Source: Syncephalis plumigaleata (Eukaryota; Zoopagomycota; Zoopagomycetes; Zoopagales; Piptocephalidaceae). Taken from it: a stretch of DNA of 64,000 bases. Where the stretch lies: contig JAIXMF010000003.1 of NCBI GenBank assembly GCA_025201365.1, forward strand, positions 868,001 through 932,000, written 5' to 3'. A program made the position numbers and the translations under genes. Below the pieces are notes generated by a model, which saw nothing but the letters and a program-made list of their open reading frames with translations, was not told the origin of the DNA and made no database searches. Each line of letters opens with the position of its first letter. The stretch's first letter is position 1. Shown piece by piece: positions 48,789 through 60,272 of this stretch.

Positions 48789-51157
48789 TCATTGTCGTTT
48801 ACGACTTTCCCGCCATTCGGACCAGCCGATAACGAGAGCGTGCATTAGAGCGCCAGACTGCGTGAATATAATGCCACAAGTAAATCCACAAGTCTTCATA
48901 GTCGAAGAATTGCGCTGCAACATGAAGGGTGCCCGGCGTGTAATGGACCACTTGAAGCAACAATGGGTCAGCGTAATACCGGCGCCTTCAACTACGTGAC
49001 GATGATGTTCCAGTCGCCGACGTTGTAATGCATCAGCGTCTGTGTGCCCAGGCGTAATAGGCGAGTGATTAGCCGAGGATACATGAGTTTCATATGGATG
49101 ATGCGAATGCTGCTGATTATTGCTACATTTTTACATGGTGTTGCTGATTATCGCTATGGTGTAATGCTTGTGGACTGGTTGGTGGTGGCAACTGACGAGC
49201 AGCACGTAACACGGGAATGTAACACAACGAAACAATGAGTAATACAGTGTAGTGTAGGAATACCATGAAGGCTAGCGCACCTTTGCCTCCAGCGGAATAA
49301 TTGTACACGAAACACCTAAAAAAGTATATATATATATATGTGTGTGTATGCGTGGTTAATGGAATGAAATGATAACATAGAATGAACTAAAAGCGCTACC
49401 AGTAGCGATCCCATCCAAATCCATGCGCAGGAAGTAGGGAAAGCGATAAAACCCAGGGTGCTACCGTGCAAGCTAGCCATAACTTCCAATGGTAACGACC
49501 GAGACTGCGCGAGCTACCGTTCTCCAACTCTTGCAATGAATGATGTGCCGCCGCTTGTTCCGTCATCCTCGGATTGCTACTCTTGTGACCCGTGTGATAG
49601 TGCGCCAATGGCAATGCTAATTGTGACACGGCCGACCAGAATAGTATAGACTCGAAGGCAACTAATGCTAGATCCATGGCAATTAACGCGTAGCTTGCCA
49701 AACCAAGAGCGCGACACCATCCGTCATCGGGTAGTTGACCACGAATGGCGGCGTAGAGCGCACCACCTGTAACTAGCGCGGTTAATGCCATATCCGTTGT
49801 AGTGTGTATAAAGCAAATCTATGCCGTGAAGCCACATGTTTATGCTTTGAATGATGACTATGAGGATGATGATGATGACGTTGCGGTTGTGGTTGTTGAT
49901 ATACGCTTTCTCCTTTAATAGTCTGCCCATCATTAGATTTGTTGTGTTGTGACAAGTGACCAGCATCTGTCATAGTGGTATTAGTCAATGAAGTATTGCT
50001 AAGCTCAGCATGCGTATTATTAGGTTGTCGCAATGCGAAACTACTCTCTTCTTCAGTGTTCTCGGAATCAATGGTAACTAGTGATGTCCTGGAATTACTA
50101 TAGATAGACTCGGCATAAGCTTCTAAATCCCAAGCAGCGGCCGACCAACGCAATGGACCTCGACTTGCCACATTCTTGATTTTCACTGCTGCATCTCTCG
50201 CCTTGTCGAATGTGGAGGTACGCTTCATTTTACGCGTGAGTGGTGGTCGATGACGCGACAATGCTCCATCGCTGAACGCTGTCTCTGTGGCTGATGTATT
50301 AGCGTAGTAAGAATCGGATAGATCTGGAGCAGAACTAGGAAGTATCGCGCGCATATCCTGTTTATTCTTGCTACGAACGGGAGCTGGCAAGGTCACAGAT
50401 GGTGGTGCCACGTCATTGCTAATTCCTTTATGATTTAACATGTCGGTTGATGCTTCAGATGCAGTTGGATGACAGGCCTTCTTTTCCTCCTCCTCTAGGT
50501 TATCGTCTACTTCGATATCAACTGAGTTGTCATTCATGTTGACCTCTTCTTTGCCGACTTGTCTGTACTTGCACGTGGCCATGTTTTTATCATAATGTAG
50601 ATGCAACTCGAGAAATTGAAGGCACCAGTAATCAACGCGGTCATGGTAAACCACATGCCACCTTCATCCAGTTCTAGGCTCTCGTCTTCGGCCATTTCCG
50701 CTTCCTCTGAGCTGTTCATCTCTGCATTACTAGCGTGTGCCATCGACTGATCGTTGTCGTGCTTGGAGTGGAAAAGTAGCCACGGCTTATGAGCATGAGC
50801 GTTCTCCACCGGTGAACCTTGAGCTGCAGCAATTGGATTGCTATTCCCATTTCCTTTGCCATCAGGTACATCCGAGTCACCGTGAACGTTATGATTAATG
50901 GTGTGTAGTTTATTCCCTCGCTGTGAATGTGTCACCGAGGCTGTAGCAACCTCGGAACCATGCCCCGAGTTGCTCGTGTGTCCGCCATTATCTTCTCTTC
51001 GGTATAGTTTACGTGCTAAGTCAGCATCATGCCTTAGCGATTGTTGCCCTTGGATAACATACTCACTAAAAGTAAGGGTAGCTTGTAGAATAAATAGAAA
51101 AAGTATCGATCCACAGAAAATAAGGATACCAAAGCGTCTTTGATGAAGTACTAGCAT
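48789..51157 (-). CDS. Seven-TM receptor-like protein, copy 2
   Basis: Paralogue of the protein at 45138-47317. Start MLVLHQRRFGILIFCGSILF at 51157 is itself a signal or first hydrophobic segment; a polar ectodomain follows with ESLELDEGG. TM1 MWFTMTALITGAFNFSSCIY. A large insert of about 250 residues lies between TM1 and TM2 (KACHPTASEASTDM; PLRWSAAAWDLEAYAESIYS), absent from copy 1. TM2 RFALYTTTDMALTALVTGGA, TM3 LGLASYALIAMDLALVAFES, TM4 LWLACTVAPWVLSLSLLPAH, TM5 ALAFMVFLHYTVLLIVSLCY, then VVHYTPGTLHVAAQFFDYE, TM7 CGFTCGIIFTQSGALMHALV, and a short end WRESRKRQ. The shared TM2 'TTTD' and 'HYTPGTLH' motifs tie the pair together. Introns near 49320-49395 and between TM5 and TM6; frame slips near 50640, 49790 and 48890. 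Confidence 0.68.
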
Positions 51158-52638
51158 GATGCTTGGGATATTGAAGGTTAGAATGTCTGACCGTTTGCTG
51201 TTTACATAAACGTCAATGGCTAATATATATATTGTATTGGATTGTATAGATGTTAAACTGGTTATGCGCAATGACTTGAGCTGAAACACCAACGCGCTTC
51301 TTGGCAAGCGATGCGACACCAATCAGCGTTAGTCGTGCTGTTTCAAACTATGGAAACGGAAATCTGTAACAAGCGGGCGTTTCTCTTTGTAAGCGAGTTT
51401 CTTTTTCGCTAATACGCTTCCTAGAGTTGGATACAGGATGTGTTAGAACGGTCTACACCGGTTTCCTTTAGGCTAAATTCAAGAAGTGATACGCTATATG
51501 AGGAAAGATGTATTAGAACTGCAAACACACATAGATTCTTAGCCTCCGGTCGTACACTAGAATGATAGCGCCATTACAGTGACAAGGGGCGAGCTACTCC
51601 GGAATCAAAGGGGTGTCACCGCTTAGCAAATCATATACAATGTTCACTTACAGAGGGGAGAGAAAGATAGAGGAAGAGAGATGTTACAAAAGCTATTCTT
51701 TTGCAAAGTATCACCCACCGTTGACATAAACGATAACGATAACAATAAAGCAAGTAAGTAACGAAAAGAAACCGCTACTTATGACACAACTCGGATTAGA
51801 ATAGAAACACAAAATGATGGATAGCTCGACAATTGTTTGTACCTTATAGGATTACCACGTCAAACGCAATGATCTGCGGGAGGAATTGACGCCTAGCTAG
51901 CTATAATAGCCTCTTATTTAACGATAATAATGATGATGATAATAACTGCGACAATATGAAAATGGAATAAAGTGAAAAGGAATGGTATAGTATGTAAGAG
52001 GAATAGATAAACAAGAAAATTACTAATACAATAGGTAAGGACGCTGTAACTGGCATGGCGGCGAAATTATCCACCTGGAGGCAAAGGAACACGGCTACAA
52101 CTGGTGTGCGCGACGATGTTCATGTGGCATGCATACCAGTTGCACCACACGCCTCGAGTTATGCACGCTGTTAACTATTTCGGGTAATTGAGCCATGAAA
52201 AAGGAATGCTGCATTAATCTTGCACAGTTTACCTGATGAAACGAGAGGAAATAGCAGTCACATCTACATCCACATCCACACACATATCCACACATAACGT
52301 CTAAATTACAATGTGATCATTACTAACACACCTATTATTGATCCTAGAACAAATTAATAACGACTGATACCGGTTTGTTTGCTCATTTGTACTGGATTCA
52401 GTGTGCGTCTTGTCAGGATAAAATTCATTTGTATCAGATTAACATGCAAACCATGAAAGATATCAGGATGTACACATATATTTGTTTAGGTGTAATTTAC
52501 GATCGAGTAAGATGTGAGAGACTGTCTTTTACTAGAATGATTCAGTCGGAGTGAGAAACTGCCAATAAGTAGCAGAGCCGATACAGATGACAAATCGATA
52601 ATCGAGTTCGTAAGCTGTAATAGCAATAGTAATGATGG
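51158..52638. other. 1.5-kb intergenic region
   Basis: Contains the upstream region of receptor copy 2. A minus-strand stretch at 52095-52240 reads LMQHSFFMAQLPEIVNSVHN and SRRVVQLVCMPHEHRRAH after an AG acceptor-like site and looks coding-like, but it has no recognisable family or partner exon. Otherwise nothing seen. Confidence 0.4.
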
Positions 52639-52916
52639 TCATCCAGTGAAATCAACGATATCACTTGTTACATCGTGGCTTAAACTGACATGCCACTGTG
52701 TTACATACGTCTCTACAGCTGGAGTAGGTTCTATCCAGCTAGCTGACTCCAAACATCTAGGTTTAATGGTTTAACTTGTGGTCTTTGCCATGTTTCTTCT
52801 CTGACCTCCTAGTTATTCCACGACTCATCCGATGCTAGCTCGGTAACCTTCTTCTTTTTCTTGTTCGTTTTGCTATCTTCGTTGCCGTTCTTTGCCATTA
52901 TAGCTGTTGTTTCCAT
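52639..52916 (-). CDS. Possible small gene, unidentified
   Basis: ATG at 52916 gives METTAIMAKNGNEDSKTNKK, a Lys run, then VTELASDESWNN and a TAG. The same frame carries on EVREETWQRPQVKPLNLDVW with SQLAG; after a one-base change it reads WIEPTPAVETYVTQWHVSLS and HDVTSDIVDFTG with a stop at 52639. The downstream pieces look strongly coding. Either a very short intron (gt just after the Lys run to the tag) or sequence errors hide one small protein of about 90 residues. No family recognised. Confidence 0.35.
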
Positions 52917-53256
52917 TGTTGTGATTATACTTTTTACACATTGACAATTATCTGTACGTTGATCGACAACACGCACATACCCACACACACACAGAGAGAG
53001 AGAGAGCCTACGTTTGTACATCAATTATTGTGGTTGCATTACATTGCGGTAACATCGGATCATTTTGATATATGGAAATTATCCAAATATTATTAAAATA
53101 TCCACGAATACGCTACGACAACTAGGTTGATGGTGTACACCTTTCTTTTGCTTGACTTTTAGTTCTTATACTTTCATCCTACCAGTTATCATTACTATTC
53201 CTACGCTTATCGACTAGTATTAATAATTCTAATTTGCAAATAACTCGGTGACAATT

Positions 53257-56101
53257 ATGCGTACCGTTCCAGATGTAAGTTATTCGCCAGTAAGCGTGTG
53301 TATAGCCATCCTACTTACTAGATCCAATAATCCATGCCATTGACTGCTTTGTTGTTGTTGTTATAGTTAACGGATCCCATTCCATCGGAAACGATTCATC
53401 CGTCCGACTACTCCAATTCACCATGTATCTTTTTACTTCGTGACAAGTATGACACGTCACTGGCCGAGATTACAGACGACATACCAATTGGATTAGCACT
53501 TCAAAAACGTAATGCAGAGCAAGAGCGTATAAATCAGGAAGCTGCTGCCGCTAACAATAGTAGCAATATACCGAGTCATCATGGATCTGATGCATCAACT
53601 CCTCCGTCATTATTACGCAATAATGATCATAGTACAAATCAAGGATTGGAACAGCAACCGACTGCTTCGCCACCTACACGACCGGCAACAACTGAATCTA
53701 GCAACGCTAATCGCACTGGTGTAAATCCACCGCCCCGCGATAATAATGGCAAGCAGCGTCCACATGGACATGATTCCGCCATCGTGGTGGGCACACCGGT
53801 TCCACGTAGGACTATGTCAACATCGAGTAAACCATCACTGGGACTTGCAACCAACACGAACACTACTAGTGGTGCAAATTCATGTACTGGCGAGCAATCT
53901 CATCATCGGTCGCCGGCATCACCAAATGATGAAGATTCCAATCAACATGGACATCGTTGTGCCATCAACGATATCGCCAATGAATTGAACACACCGCCAG
54001 ATGCGCCTAGAATGCCATCATCTGCGCCACAAACACCAGGATTTGCTTCTCGTTTCCGTCTTCGACGTAGTGGTCGTAGTCATTCTACTCAGGATAAATA
54101 TCATGAGATGAACACTGGTTATTTTCCATCTACTCCCGGTGCTCATAACAATTACACTCGACTAGGGAGTGTAACGCAGGTGGTGGGACATGTTCCACTC
54201 TCGGATGATGATCCATTTACCTTGGAATCATTCGGACGACTCGTTGCTATGCACGCTGATCGTGACTGTGATATGATGTAGCGCGTGTGCGTACCATTGA
54301 TCCGCGAGACGCAACACGATTCAATTATTTCCATTACGCGGCTCATCATTTAAACAAGATTCTATTTCGTACAGAACCGGAGCGAGGTTTATTACATCGA
54401 GTCGCACTAAAAATGTAAGCTACTATTGTTATTATTATTATGCATTGCATACACACATTATCTAATTAGTTTCATATATATGTATATACATATAGCCATT
54501 AAGCAATGATTGTATCCATGGTAAGGTCGACTACTTCGTGATCAAGGCAAGCATAGCACGAGCCTGGTCGAACGCGTATCGCAAATTCAACAAAGAACAA
54601 AAGAGAAAAACGACACATCCAAATGGCATCACTATTGCTGCCACTGTTACTACTAATACTACCAGTGCCAATAGTGATGTCAATAGCTTGTCAATCAAAG
54701 CTGACGATGATGATGATGATGAAGCGGGACTTCATAAACTACCGTCAGACGCTACAATTCTGTCACGCTGGACAACGCGTACATTCATGGAGGTGACGTC
54801 GCAGGAAACACCCGACGTACTTCATAGTGGACGGTGTTCACCCGTGCCAACTACTACGGTGACCGAGTTAACTCAAGTAAAAGTCGTGGCAACATCACCT
54901 TCATCACCATCGCCGATTGTAATATCGCCGACAAACACGAATGGTGGACAATTCGACGTTACATCAACAGCATCAATTGACACGCGTGCAATATCGACTA
55001 ATTCATCAAATACTAGCAATAGTGATTTATCCTTAACGGCTGAACCTCTATTACCTAAATCATCATCATTATCATCACCATCATTATCTCATCGTCATGC
55101 TAATACGCGAATTAGTCTGGACATACCAGCATCATCGTTGTCATCATCTCATCGTACATCGTCACTCGCTAACCTTGTAGCTGTTGCATCATCAATGTCA
55201 GCACCATCATCCCCTTCGTTGTCATCATCCTCTACGACTCGTCAACCCATTATCGCAGCATCTTTATGTAACGTAAATGACACGGACAATACTAATAAAT
55301 CCGAATGTCGTGGATCGTCTCCTCGGTACAATCATCGACATCGACAGATGTGAATGCTCCCTCGAGTAACCCTCATCATCGTAATTTCTCTACACCTCGT
55401 CGTTGTCATAGTTTAACAACTCACCTATCGTCAATTCAGCATACTAATGATGACAATAATGATGATAATGATATGTCAACAGAGTTGCAGCATACCTACA
55501 AAGCAGCAGCTAGATTACGTCGTGCATCACGAGCCATTCCCGCAATAGATATGGGCAATAGTCAACCCGCTACTCGTCTCGTGTCTCCCATCGAGCCACG
55601 TACCAGCCCAATTGGCTAGTCGGTCGCTATATCGGCAATGACTACGACTTTTTATACAAGGCGCCTATTCGACAGTTCTTCGCTAAAAATGCCCTTGAAC
55701 CCGATGATGCACTACTATTTCCGTTGCATTCACGTCCACGCCCAGTGCTACCGCACCATCGATGGATGCGACCACTCGTGCCGTTGCTTCGTTTTGATTC
55801 CGACCAAATTGGATCGGTAATGGACGGCGAGTTTCCACGGCCAGAGGAACAGCAGCGCGGACATCGACCCAATCCGATGGCTAACATGAGCTGGATCGAG
55901 CGTTTCCATTACGTGCTCACCACGGGACTGCTCGACTGCTTACGACATCGACGAACTCGCTGGTTCACGGTGGTGTATATCGCAGCGGCCATCGGTATCG
56001 TATTGTTTTTCATTCCACCTACATCCGTGGTTATCGTTGGTGTTGCCTTATTATTTGTGTTTCTACTTGCATTTGGCTGGGCATTGGCAGCTTACTGTTA
56101 G
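53257..56101 (+). CDS. Tail-anchored protein of unknown function
   Basis: First exon MRTVPD (53257-53274), intron, then LTDPIPSETIHPSDYSNSPC and IFLLRDKYDTSLAEITDDIP. A long disordered Ser/Pro/Asn-rich part follows. A conserved-looking block reads TIDPRDATRFNYFHYAAHHL then KILFRTEPERGLLHRVALKM, an intron, and SNDCIHGKVDYFVIKASIA with RAWSNAYRKF. More Ser/Thr-rich sequence (YKAAARLRRASRAIPAIDM) leads to a second block FLYKAPIRQFFAKNALEPDD and MSWIERFHYVLTTGLLDCLR. The C-terminus has two TM segments: RWFTVVYIAAAIGIVLFFI and SVVIVGVALLFVFLLAFGWA, ending LAAYC. Frame slips near 54275, 55325 and 55620-55640. It resembles a membrane-bound adaptor or regulator; I do not know the family. The ordered blocks around each low-complexity part suggest conservation. 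Confidence 0.6.
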
Positions 56102-56294
56102 AGAGGAGTTGTATTCTGTTTCTGTTGTAACACCGTAAACTATATGTTCATTCCATATCTCCTTTATCGTAATAATTCATAATATAAATAAATAATACAC
56201 TGTGTTTGCTCTTGTTAAATAGACTGCTCTAGAAGGCTAGGGCATTGTATTTCAACTTTATTCCATCGTAGTTGCATGGATAACGCTAGCCCGG

Positions 56295-56670
<376 letters not shown>

Positions 56671-57300
56671 GTTGAATTCTTGAAGTGTATACTAAAAAGT
56701 ACGAAATAAAAAAAGTGAAAATAGGCAACTTTGCAGAAAAAGAAAGATGTTTTAATGTCAGTAGAAGAGTAAATGGGAGTGAGTGAGTTGACAAACCATT
56801 GTCAAAATTACGTTTGCGCTTGCGCGTGTGCGGGAGTGAGAGCATGTGTGTGAAATGAGTGTACGGTTCGAAAAGTTACCGTGCTATCCGTCGTCTTCCT
56901 TTCCTCTCCTTCTCTCGTTCTGTTCGTTTTGATTGTTGTTCCACCTTGATTGTCTACAAGCAGCGCTGAACTTTCCCAGTTGTATAGTATCACGCACAAC
57001 TGGTAACGAGCATATATATACACGCACGCATAGTTATAAGCACATACCTTTGTATAGCCACCGTTATTTAGTAGTTTATTGTGTGAGAGAGTGTGTGTGT
57101 GCTTCATATACCACACACTTCGCACGTATTCATAACAAACACGCTTACAAGTCAATCTGTCACCTCGTTAGTATACGGTTATATACGTTGTTATCCACTT
57201 GATTGTTCGCAGTTCAAGCACTACTGAGTAGTGTTGCGACGTTCCTCGTTCGACTAATTCTTTTCTATTCCAACCGGACTATTCACCACCACCATATAAT
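56671..57300. promoter_or_regulatory. Divergent promoter region TMA7 / PEX13
   Basis: About 630 bp with TG/CA and TATA repeats (57010-57100) between two divergent starts. No defined regulatory site recognised. Confidence 0.4.
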
Positions 57301-58683
57301 ATGCCCTCGCCTCCTAAACCTTGGGAACGAGCCGGTGGTGAGAGTGCAGTGGCCAATGGTGGCGGTAATGCAGGATTGACTGCATCAACGACAAATTCAA
57401 GTATGGCCGGTGTACCAGCTGCTGCGACAACTGGTGGCGCCCGTCTATTCCGCCACGTACAACTACCACCGGTTATACAGGAGCCAATGGACCCAATACA
57501 ATGACACGTCCAGGTTAGTTAGTTTAATTGATTGATTACATAGAAATGATTGTTATACTAATGATATAATTCATAATAATAGGTTATGGCATGGCTATGG
57601 CACGTTATGGAATAGTTATAGCAGTGGATATGGTAACAGTTATGGCAGTGGATATAGTACTGGACTTGGTAGTAGCTATGGCAGTGGATACTCCAGTTAT
57701 TCATCACCGTATAATCGATATGGCATGTCACGATATGGAACTGGTGGTGGTTTATACGGATCGAGTTATGGCGGCTTAAGCTCTTACGGTAACTACGGCA
57801 CAGCTTATGGATCGTATGGTGGCTACGGCGGTGGTCTGTATGGTCCACGAACTGGCATGTACGGCATGGGTGGTGATCCGAATGATCCATCACTCATGAA
57901 TAGAATGGAGCAGAGCACCGCCGGTACATTCCATCTACTAGAATCGGTTGTGGGTGCTTTCGGTGGATTTGCACAAATGCTGGAAAGCACTTATATGGCC
58001 ACGCACTCATCGTTCATGGCAATGATTGGTGTGGCCGAGCAGTTTGGCCATTTGCGCAATATCTTGGTCAGGCACTTAGTATATTTGCCCTGCTACGTAC
58101 CTTGAAACGACTTGGCTACTGGATTATAGGACGACAACCACCGGTGGATCCTATGGCAATTAGCGTAAACGAGTTTGAGGCGCATAGTCAACGACCCAGG
58201 ATATCGCGTCGTCCTATTCTGTTCTTCCTAGCGGCTATCATTGGTATTCCATGGCTAATTGGTCGACTAATACGCGCTGCCGATAATCGTCGACAACAGA
58301 ATGGCGGTAATGGTGGTGGCGACAATTCGGCGAATAATCCTAATATTCCAGGTGGAGCAGCCTTTAACCCGAGTGAGTTGGAGTTTGCACGCGCACTCTA
58401 CGACTTCCAAGGTGATCATGCAGCCGAATTGACGCTGCAACGCGGTGATCTTGTCGCGATTCTAAGTCGACACGACGCGCAAGGTCAACCGAGTCAATGG
58501 TGGCGTGGACGTCTTCGTGATGGCCGTGTTGGTTTATTCCCCGCAATTACGTTGAAATATTGGAGAAGCGCTCTAACAATAACGGTCCTGATCCTAATAA
58601 TCCTGCTGGTGGTGGTGGCGGGTAATGATGCAGGTCAAGGCAATCAACCAGGATTACTTGATCCCAACGAATTTGTTCATTAA
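57301..58683 (+). CDS. PEX13: Peroxin PEX13
   Basis: Peroxisomal membrane docking protein that binds PEX14 and PEX5 during matrix-protein import. Start MPSPPKPWERAGGESAVANG, the usual PPKPWE opening. After an intron near 57513-57583 comes a Tyr/Gly-rich YG-repeat domain (YGSGYSTGLGSSYGSGYSSY; SYGGYGGGLYGPRTGMYGMG), which in PEX13 forms part of the nuclear-pore-like phase. Then EQSTAGTFHLLESVVGAFGG, TM-like IFALLRTLKRLGYWIIGRQ, ILFFLAAIIGIPWLIGRLI and the SH3 domain (FARALYDFQGDHAAELTLQR, ILSRHD, WWRGRLRDGRVGLFP). Frame slips lie near 57500, 57590, 58063, 58544 and 58623; undoing the fourth gives the canonical SH3 end FPANYVEIL. The tail ends LLDPNEFVH. Confidence 0.93.
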
Positions 58684-59080
58684 TCATCTATTCCTATTAT
58701 TATTATTATTACTTTCAATCGTAAAAGCAATATGCTATTTCTCCTTCTACTTCCACTACGCTACTTATCCACATATTTCATATTGTTTTTTCTTTGTATA
58801 CGCGTACCAGGTATGCAGTGTACAATGCCTGTTTAGCGCAAGTGCTTTTTCCTAAGTTTCCTATCTGAATACAATGTTGCTAATTAATCGCAGTTTACCT
58901 GTGCCATCGTGTACCACATTATAATGAAAATGCAATATTGAATAACAATACGATGATAGATGACAGCAATCATCATCGTTTATTTATTAGTTAAAATAAC
59001 CAAGCAGTAAAAATACACCACAAACAATGGCTTCTTGTTTGAACTATTATATACATATACATACGTATATGGATCGACGA
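58684..59080. other. Intergenic region
   Basis: 3' flanks of the convergent PEX13 and dUTPase genes. ATT repeats at 58700; no gene. Confidence 0.5.
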
Positions 59081-59650
59081 TTAATCGGTGGATTTCACGC
59101 CAGTTGAGCCAAATCCACCCTCGCCTCGCTCGGTCTCGTCCAACTCTTCGACCTCCTCCACCTCTGGAGTAATAATACGCTCAAGCACCATCTGAGCAAT
59201 ACGGTCGCCTTCAGTGATCTCGAAATCCTCATCGCCAAGTTGAATAGCAAGATTGCAATGGACCTCGATAATCGGCGTCGATAACACCGGCACCGACATC
59301 AATCGATTTACGTACGGCTAGACCGCTTCGTGGAGCTATACGGCCATAAGTGCCCAGTGGGATTTGCATGGCTAGATCGGTTGGTACAATTGCTTTGCCT
59401 CGTGCCGGTACAGTCATGTTGCGTGCACTGCAAATGTCGTAGCCAGCAGCTAGTACACTGCCACGCTTCGGTAGGCGTGCCTTCTTACTAAGACGCTTGA
59501 CCTTGAAGCCTGACTAGGAATGAGCGATACTAGCGTCGAGTCGAGTGGACCAACATGCTCCACTTGATTGTTGGACTCGGAAACAGTAGTGTCGCAACTG
59601 GAATCCGAATCATACTCGTCACGAGAACGCTTGCGAAAAGAAGTAGACAT
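59081..59650 (-). CDS. DUT1: dUTP pyrophosphatase (dUTPase)
   Basis: Hydrolyses dUTP to dUMP and PPi, keeping uracil out of DNA and supplying dTMP synthesis. Start [20 protein letters not shown] at 59650, a basic, Ser-rich N-terminus that may carry a nuclear signal. All five trimeric-dUTPase motifs are visible in order: [33 protein letters not shown]; and [10 protein letters not shown] near the C-terminus, which ends VKSTD. Single exon apart from two frame slips: near 59509-59511 (GG read as G, between PSQ and [18 protein letters not shown]) and just after motif 3, near 59275-59285, where a few bases seem missing before [16 protein letters not shown]. Length of about 190 residues fits a eukaryotic nuclear dUTPase. 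Confidence 0.94.
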
Positions 59651-60272
59651 GGTGTATAAACGACGAGAACAGCTGTAGTAGTGATTGTAATAGAAAAAAG
59701 ATAACGGCGGTGCACTAAACCGTATGAACCAGTGTGAGCCTTTAAATAACCTTTGTCTTTGCGGAATATAAAAACCGTAGAAGATTTGAAAGAGAATGTG
59801 GTAATAGTAGTAGTGGTAGTAGTATGGCAAAACAATCCGCGAAAAGCGAGTGCTAATGCGGATGGTCGACGTGTTGCGGTATTTATAGCAGCGGGTAGCA
59901 TGGCGATGGCGATTAAAAGTTTGCAAAATGCAAAAACGCGTTGGCGACACGTTTTATTTTATTTCATCACGTGATTTAATGGTTTTTACGAGAATGATTG
60001 GCAGATAGCAATTTAATCTCGTGATTAGCAAAATAGTGTTGCGTTTCGATTCGTGTTTGCTCATTTACAATCAGCGTGACCTTAACGCGCTCCTTTTATT
60101 TGAACAATATATGTTGTTAATACACTAGCAGTAGAACATAGGATATGTAACAGCATGTAATTATAATGAATAAAACTATAGATGATAATGACAAGTTGTA
60201 TACAATCATGAGTCATACTTGTTTAATGAGTGTACTCTTTCGCTCTCATTCTGTTTGTATACTATTACTTTG
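59651..60272. other. Intergenic region
   Basis: Upstream of dUTPase and downstream of the LanC-like gene. Short MluI-box-like ACGCGT is not seen; aaaacgcgttggcgac at 59932-59947 contains ACGCG core elements that in other fungi mark G1/S genes such as dUTPase, so an MBF-type site is possible. No gene seen. Confidence 0.4.
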
